Shown here: piece by piece, positions 59,556 through 64,000 of the stretch
How the letters are laid out: every line of letters starts with the position of its first letter
Numbering within the stretch: position 1 is the first letter of the stretch
Origin: Bacteroidia bacterium
GTDB taxonomy: Bacteria > Bacteroidota > Bacteroidia > Bacteroidales > Azobacteroidaceae
DNA: 64,000 nt
Assembly (NCBI GenBank): GCA_026000155.1
Contig: BNYG01000009.1
Location: forward strand, 1-64,000
Direction of reading: 5' to 3'
The notes under the pieces: generated by a model
What the model saw: only the letters and a program-made list of their open reading frames with translations
What the model was told of the DNA's origin: nothing
Database searches by the model: none
Made by a program: the position numbers and the translations under genes

Positions 59556-60461
59556 TTAGGTAATTTTTTTGTACAATTTTTTCATTTGGTTGACCGTTTC
59601 TGCTATTTCATTCCGAAAAGAAAGGGGCGAAAGCACCTCAATTTCATCGCCACACGACAATAATTCCTGCTTGAAATCCGGTGTTGGCGCCATATAATAT
59701 TGAAAAATCGAAAACTCCGAATTGGATTCTATTTCTTCCTGCGAAGGATGTAACGGCAAGGTTTGCAGATATTTTCTCCGGTTGCCAAAAGCCTTTATTT
59801 TAACTACACATGCTTGAATTTTGGGATCAACAATAATTCCAAAACTGTTTTCAAAATGACTTTCGGCATCGAACGTTTTCGGTAGTTTAAAAGTTTCATT
59901 TGTTGTCCGGATTTCCTGGATTCTATCTAAAGAATACCTGCGAATTTCCTTTATCGAGCGATTTTCCCCGATTACATACCATCGCTGTTTGAAAATTTTC
60001 AAGCAATACGGCTCTATTTCCAACGAAAATGGCGTATCAAACCAAAAAGCCTGGTAGGTAATTTCCAAACATAAATTATCCCGCATCGCTTCTATAATCG
60101 TAGTCAGAAAACGCTGTCCGGACGGGATTTCTTCAAAAAGGATGCGGTTTTTCAAGTGATGGCTTTCATTCATCAGGCTATTAACCGCAAAAGTATTCAA
60201 CAGCCAGGCACGTAAGCTACCGTTTTCTATATCATCCGTATTTCCAATGTAATACCGGTTATAATTATCGCACTCAATATTTATGTCGAATAAATCCTCG
60301 ATTGCTTTTCGGTGATTGTGGAATGTGCGCAGCGGCAAATCTTTCCCTTCACTCCAATCGGTGCGCAGCCATTTGCGGTTGATTTCCTCAAATGTAATCT
60401 TGCCTGCTCGATAAACTGTATCGGCAAGCCAAATATAACGATTTAATAGGTTCTTTGCCAT
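59556..60461 (-). CDS. WYL-domain transcriptional regulator
   Basis: 301 residues. The N-terminal winged helix (YIWLADTVYRAGKITFEEINRKWLRTDWSEGKDLPLRTFHNHRKAIEDLFDINIEC) and a WYL domain (about 130-200: LCLEITYQAFWFDTPFSLEIEPYCLKIFKQRWYVIGENRSIKEIRRYSLDRIQEI). WYL regulators often control defence or DNA-damage genes and sense nucleic-acid ligands. It faces the PIN pair from the opposite strand. Confidence 0.9.
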   Translation of the reverse strand: MAKNLLNRYIWLADTVYRAGKITFEEINRKWLRTDWSEGKDLPLRTFHNHRKAIEDLFDINIECDNYNRYYIGNTDDIENGSLRAWLLNTFAVNSLMNESHHLKNRILFEEIPSGQRFLTTIIEAMRDNLCLEITYQAFWFDTPFSLEIEPYCLKIFKQRWYVIGENRSIKEIRRYSLDRIQEIRTTNETFKLPKTFDAESHFENSFGIIVDPKIQACVVKIKAFGNRRKYLQTLPLHPSQEEIESNSEFSIFQYYMAPTPDFKQELLSCGDEIEVLSPLSFRNEIAETVNQMKKLYKKIT

Positions 60462-60465
60462 GATA

Positions 60466-60596
60466 ATTTATTTTTGCAGGTTTATTTCCATTGTCTTTCA
60501 AATCCAACTGAGCGGTTTCAATCTCTCGGTTGAAACGATTTACAAAGCCCATTACCCGCATGGATTCTGCTATTACCAAATTGCGATAATCTCCAA
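60466..60596 (-). pseudogene. Fragment of a second AlbA_2/ATPase-type gene
   Basis: The minus strand reads GDYRNLVIAESMRVMGFVNRFNREIETAQLDLKDNGNKPAKI, nearly identical to residues in the gene at 53222 (SDYRNLVIAESMRVMGFVNRFNRGIETAQLDLKNNGNEPAKF). Nothing else of that gene is found near here. It is a left-over of a duplicate, next to the WYL gene. Confidence 0.85.
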
Positions 60597-60641
60597 GTAT
60601 TTTTATAGTGTTTTCAGAGAGGCCTATTAAAGAGAATGAAA

Positions 60642-61131
60642 TTATTTAGCCAACTCCTCTTTAAGCAATTCATAAATCTCCTGCCACGGTTTTTCGTAGA
60701 GTTCAGTGGATATATCAGCAAGTTTTCCAAACGTTTCGGAAGAAAAGAAAAGTTCAGATGCTTTTTTTTCCGATATACCATAGTCAATAATCAATTTTTC
60801 TACTATTTTTTCGCCAATATCTTCAAGATTAAAAACGATATTATGTTGATTCCTTTTTAAATATTGCAACGAACTTACCGTACAAAAACAAATTTGGTGA
60901 GATGGTTCTGGGTGTATTAGTTGTTCAAAAAATTCCGCCCTTGTAATATCATTATTCAGGATCGGTAATAACGCAGTCGCTACGTTTTCTTATGCCTTTT
61001 CTAACAGCCCAAAATTCGGCTTGCGAGCGTAGTTTGGTAACATAAAAACCCCGCCCGAAATCTTTTTGAGGTTCGCATTTCGACAAATCTATGTTGTAAA
61101 TCGCCATATAACTGCCGTGATAAACTTTCAT
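60642..61131 (-). pseudogene. DUF3990 protein with internal deletion
   Basis: The start at 61131 gives MKVYHGSYMAIYNIDLSKCEPQKDFGRGFYVTKLRSQAEFWAVRKG, the DUF3990 N-terminus (an ADP-ribosyltransferase-like fold). The frame ends at TDPE stop near 60952. A second frame then carries the expected C-terminal part NNDITRAEFFEQLIHPEPSHQICFCTVSSLQYLKR and a helical end (LIIDYGISEKKASELFFSSETFGKLADISTELYEKPWQEIYELLKEEL). About 60 residues in the middle are missing, together with the frame. It overlaps the DUF3791 gene in ATGA. Confidence 0.8.
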
Positions 61132-61364
61132 TTTAAACCTCCATTTTGACGACAATAGGCATAAATATCTCTTACTGCATATTCGGCGCTATCGGTATGC
61201 AACGCCCACCAACAGTTATTCAAGTAATCCCAACCACCGTATTTTTTCAGGTAAAAAAAGGCATTTTGTGTATTCATTTTATAAGTTTCCGCAAAATATG
61301 GAACTATAAATGAAATAAAGCTCACTTTATCGCTCGTTACCTTGTCTAATACTTTCGCTTCCAT
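61128..61364 (-). CDS. DUF3791 protein
   Basis: 78 residues: VSFISFIVPYFAETYKMNTQNAFFYLKKYGGWDYLNNCWWALHTDSAEYAVRDIYAYCRQNGG. DUF3791 genes usually precede DUF3990 genes in Bacteroidales, as here (4-base overlap). The pair looks like a toxin-antitoxin or effector module; this is not shown. Confidence 0.85.
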   Translation of the reverse strand: MEAKVLDKVTSDKVSFISFIVPYFAETYKMNTQNAFFYLKKYGGWDYLNNCWWALHTDSAEYAVRDIYAYCRQNGGLK

Positions 61365-61555
61365 GCTGTTTGTTTTTTTATTTACAGTGTAAAGTTAGCA
61401 TTTTTATTTTATGTGACAAAATCCGATAACAAATCCAATATCCTCACAAAACCTTAACCGCTTCATCAATTATACTGCAATGGATATATAACCAAAACTG
61501 CCCCAAAAGCAAAAATACTTCCGGAGCAGCCTCTTATAAAAAACAGTTGTACTTA

Positions 61556-63004
61556 TTAATACACTGTATTCTGCGGGTTAAAATTACACCATCCGCTGGT
61601 CCAATTGGAAGCGGCTGTTTCGGTTGGGCTGAAAGCGCCGATGTAGTTGACTTTGTCGAAACCGGAAGATACTTTGACGTTCGTCCAGAGGGCGCCTGTG
61701 GCTAAGGGACTGTCCGATTTCGGGAAAACTTCCAGTGCGCTCAAATTCAACGGATTGCTTCCTAATTTCAATTCGGCAAGCGTGGCAAATGTGCGGTTTC
61801 CGCCGTTGGTACGGTTGAAATAGCCGGAGATAAACGTTCCATTGTCTGCGCTGTTTAACTGTGAACCTTCTTTCCAGTATTGGGCATCTTGAAAATTCTT
61901 CACCGCTCCTGCCAAAATGCAGTTGGCTATGTTGAGTTTCCCGTCCGTAGCGCCTTGTTGAGTCGATGAACCTTTGTCGTTTTCAACGATTATTCCGATA
62001 GGAAAAGCGGCAATCAACGAATTGAAAATGCTCAACTGCGTATTGCGGCGCAAATGAAGTCCTGCCTGAAAACGGGCATCGACATTGCTTCCGCTCACTC
62101 CAGCCTCATTGACGTAGGAAGCAGGATTAGCCACAGGCCCGAACAGGCTTACATTGGCGAAAACGGGACTTGTATAAGGATCCGTTGCCGAACCGTTGGC
62201 GTTGTTGTCCGATTCAAAACCGTTGGACGCCGACTTGTCGCCGACTTTGGGATCGCGTATGCCCAATGCAAATTGAATCTTTCCACTGAATCCGTTATCC
62301 GTATCAAAATCGTCGTCCCAACCGCGGAATGCAACCAGATACTTGGCATTGACTGTTCCACCGAACCACTCGAAAGAATCGTCTCCCGAAAAAGAAACCT
62401 GTAAATGGTCTATGGTCGTACCCGCACCGACCGAGCCGAAAGTGATTCCGTTAATTTCGTTATCGGTTGAATATTCCACGCCGGCAAATTCCACGCGGAC
62501 GTAACTCAATACGCCCGAATTGTCGTTCGGATTGGTGCCTCCGTGCTTGGAACGCACACCGCCCTCGATGGTTTGTTCACCCATGTTGTTGGGCGCTTTG
62601 CCCAAAAGAATCAAACCACCCCAGTCGCCCGGTTTGCGGCTTCCGGGAGCTTGAGCCGAAGTAAAAACGATGGGACGCTCTTTGCTGCCTTGCGCCATGA
62701 TTTTTCCTCCGCGTTCGACAATCAACGTACCTTGAGTCGATTTTTCACCTTTGATAATAGTACCCGGTTCGATCGTCAGCGTTACTCCGTTGGGAACGTA
62801 AACAAATCCACGTAAATTATACGTGTTCGGATATTTCAAAGTCATGTCCGTTTTAATTTCAAAGTTCTCTTTCGAACCATCGCCTAAATCCAAGGTTTCA
62901 CCCTTCACAATGGGTTCTTCATCCTCATTTTTGTCACAGCTTACATTGATAAACAGCATACTACATACTAATAGCATCAAGCCGATAAATTTCAAATTTT
63001 TCAT
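61556..63004 (-). CDS. Lipoprotein with right-handed beta-helix-like body
   Basis: 482 residues. Lipobox MLFINVSC, Cys23. Region 50-480 has LRGFVYVPNGVTLTIEPGTIIKGEKSTQGTLIVERGGKIMAQGSKERPIVFTSAQAPGSRKPGDWGGLILLGKAP, a pattern common in Bacteroidota surface lipoproteins that are thought to form a beta-helix. The gene comes 19 bases after a TonB-dependent receptor, so both probably serve one uptake or binding function. Substrate unknown. Confidence 0.85.
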   Translation of the reverse strand: MKNLKFIGLMLLVCSMLFINVSCDKNEDEEPIVKGETLDLGDGSKENFEIKTDMTLKYPNTYNLRGFVYVPNGVTLTIEPGTIIKGEKSTQGTLIVERGGKIMAQGSKERPIVFTSAQAPGSRKPGDWGGLILLGKAPNNMGEQTIEGGVRSKHGGTNPNDNSGVLSYVRVEFAGVEYSTDNEINGITFGSVGAGTTIDHLQVSFSGDDSFEWFGGTVNAKYLVAFRGWDDDFDTDNGFSGKIQFALGIRDPKVGDKSASNGFESDNNANGSATDPYTSPVFANVSLFGPVANPASYVNEAGVSGSNVDARFQAGLHLRRNTQLSIFNSLIAAFPIGIIVENDKGSSTQQGATDGKLNIANCILAGAVKNFQDAQYWKEGSQLNSADNGTFISGYFNRTNGGNRTFATLAELKLGSNPLNLSALEVFPKSDSPLATGALWTNVKVSSGFDKVNYIGAFSPTETAASNWTSGWCNFNPQNTVY

Positions 63005-63023
63005 TTTCTAACTAATTAAATTG

Positions 63024-64000
63024 TTAATCTATTTTGAACGATACACCCAGAGAAATGGATTGCCCCGGATTGTATTGTTTTGTTATTTGTTCACGATTAT
63101 AAATGATTCCGTCTTTTTCAAATTTCGGAAATTGTTTGAATACCACATCTCCGGAAAGAATGTCTTTTACCGAGCAACGGATTTCAAACCTTTTTCCAAT
63201 GTTTTTGCTTATGGTAAAATCGAATACATTGCGGGGCATCTCATACGAATCAGGAATTAACGTGTTGATATTCGTTTCAATACTGTTGGATTTCCCCAAA
63301 CCGACAATTCGTTTGCCGATACGATTATAGAGCAAAGACAGGTTGAGTCCATGCTTCTCGGATTGATAATAAAGCCCTGTATTGATGATGTAGGGCGATT
63401 GTCCTTGCATCTCCCGGTCGGGTTCTGACACGATTTCTCCTGTTTTAAAATGAACCTTGCTGTCAATCAAGGCGGCATTCATAATCAAGGAAAAACCGGG
63501 TAATCCGATAAAATCCAATTTCTTGCGTACATCCAATTCTATTCCAACACTTTCCGCTCTATCTGCATTTTCATAATTGTAACGGAGCGAACCGCCCATA
63601 TCAATAAAAGTCCATTCAATGGGATTTTTGAAATGTTTGTAAAACACGCCCAAACTGACCGTTTCCCCGAAATTGGGATAAAATTCGTACCGTAAGTCGA
63701 AATTGTCGATAGAGGCCGTTTTCAGGTTTTCGTTTCCGCCGATTTCGCTGAACAAATCGAAATCGAAATACACGGTAGGCGACAGTTCGCGCAGTTCGGG
63801 GCGGTTGAGCGAACGCCCGTAAGCCACCCTCAACTGATGTTTTTCCGTGAATTTATACGTTAAATTGGCGGAAGGGAGCCAATTCAAATCATTGATATTC
63901 TTGCTTGTCATCAGAATTAAATCCGGAGCATCCGAACGGTCGCGGGTAAGTTTCGTATGGTGGCTCTCCAAACGAACACCTGCATATACGGTCACTTTAT
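63024..64000 (-). CDS. TonB-dependent receptor, C-terminal part (runs off the window)
   Basis: At least 325 residues of outer-membrane barrel: LRVAYGRSLNRPELRELSPTVYFDFDLFSEIGGNENLKTASIDNFDLRYEFYP is typical of TonB receptors. The barrel ends SISLGVSFKID. The frame is open to base 64000, so the plug and the signal peptide are outside. The lipoprotein gene follows downstream. Confidence 0.9.
   Translation of the reverse strand, partial: KVTVYAGVRLESHHTKLTRDRSDAPDLILMTSKNINDLNWLPSANLTYKFTEKHQLRVAYGRSLNRPELRELSPTVYFDFDLFSEIGGNENLKTASIDNFDLRYEFYPNFGETVSLGVFYKHFKNPIEWTFIDMGGSLRYNYENADRAESVGIELDVRKKLDFIGLPGFSLIMNAALIDSKVHFKTGEIVSEPDREMQGQSPYIINTGLYYQSEKHGLNLSLLYNRIGKRIVGLGKSNSIETNINTLIPDSYEMPRNVFDFTISKNIGKRFEIRCSVKDILSGDVVFKQFPKFEKDGIIYNREQITKQYNPGQSISLGVSFKID

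Overview
The window reads as a chromosomal segment of a Bacteroidota member, most likely Bacteroidales. Support comes from the -7 promoter motif TAnnTTTG found before many genes, a complete bat (aerotolerance-type) operon, a type IX secretion gene (porQ) overlapping cmk, the rpmB-rpmG-DUF4295-ftsY-rimO block, SusC-like outer-membrane barrels, and Bacteroides-type tyrosine recombinase, GLUG and FISUMP proteins. The species cannot be named from this sequence.

Layout. 1-12 kb is accessory: the end of an ISAs1-type element, an AraC regulator facing a tyrosine recombinase, an IS200/IS605-type element inside two 160-bp inverted repeats, a small zeta-toxin-like pair, and three of four paralogous exported proteins (the fourth is at 30 kb). 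All four share a conserved 310-510 bp 5' leader and a constant N-terminus, followed by different bodies (FISUMP; GLUG; collagen/tail-fibre-like repeats). 12.2-13.7 kb holds tyrS and tRNA-Gln.

13.8-20.5 kb is the most interesting block: a co-directional sulfur-trafficking locus. It has cysteine synthase, a ThiS-like sulfur carrier whose GG tail is capped by Cys-Arg, an E1-like activating enzyme, a DsrE-like protein, a TusA-like protein, a JAMM protease, a family-2 encapsulin shell with an inserted cyclic-nucleotide-binding-like domain, and a SufS-type cysteine desulfurase with a long N-terminal extension typical of encapsulin cargo. Inferred logic: desulfurase inside the shell releases sulfur from cysteine, TusA/DsrE relay it, JAMM uncaps the carrier, the E1 loads it as a thiocarboxylate, and CysK or another enzyme uses it.

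20.7-50.7 kb is mostly housekeeping and envelope: pirin, SPOR lipoprotein, lpxB, surE, aquaporin, a large outer-membrane barrel protein, an MsbA-like exporter, tatD, a prenyl synthase, TonB, porQ, cmk, a PIN toxin with a 58-residue partner, ribosomal protein genes, ftsY, rimO, two HU-type proteins (one fused to a membrane segment and a LysM-like end), then the moxR-DUF58-batA-E operon and tRNA-Pro. About ten copies of a 93-bp palindromic REP/MITE-like repeat sit between the genes of the sulfur and bat operons and in several places supply start codons, stop codons or terminal residues.

50.8-61.4 kb is a decaying accessory island: an operon of SLOG, helical-repeat, PD-(D/E)XK-like, RNase J-like MBL and ADP-ribosylglycohydrolase genes (the last broken by one stop codon), a frameshifted AlbA_2/ATPase-type gene with a second fragment elsewhere, a PIN pair, a WYL regulator and a DUF3791/DUF3990 module with an internal deletion. 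61.5-64 kb ends with a lipoprotein and a truncated TonB-dependent receptor.
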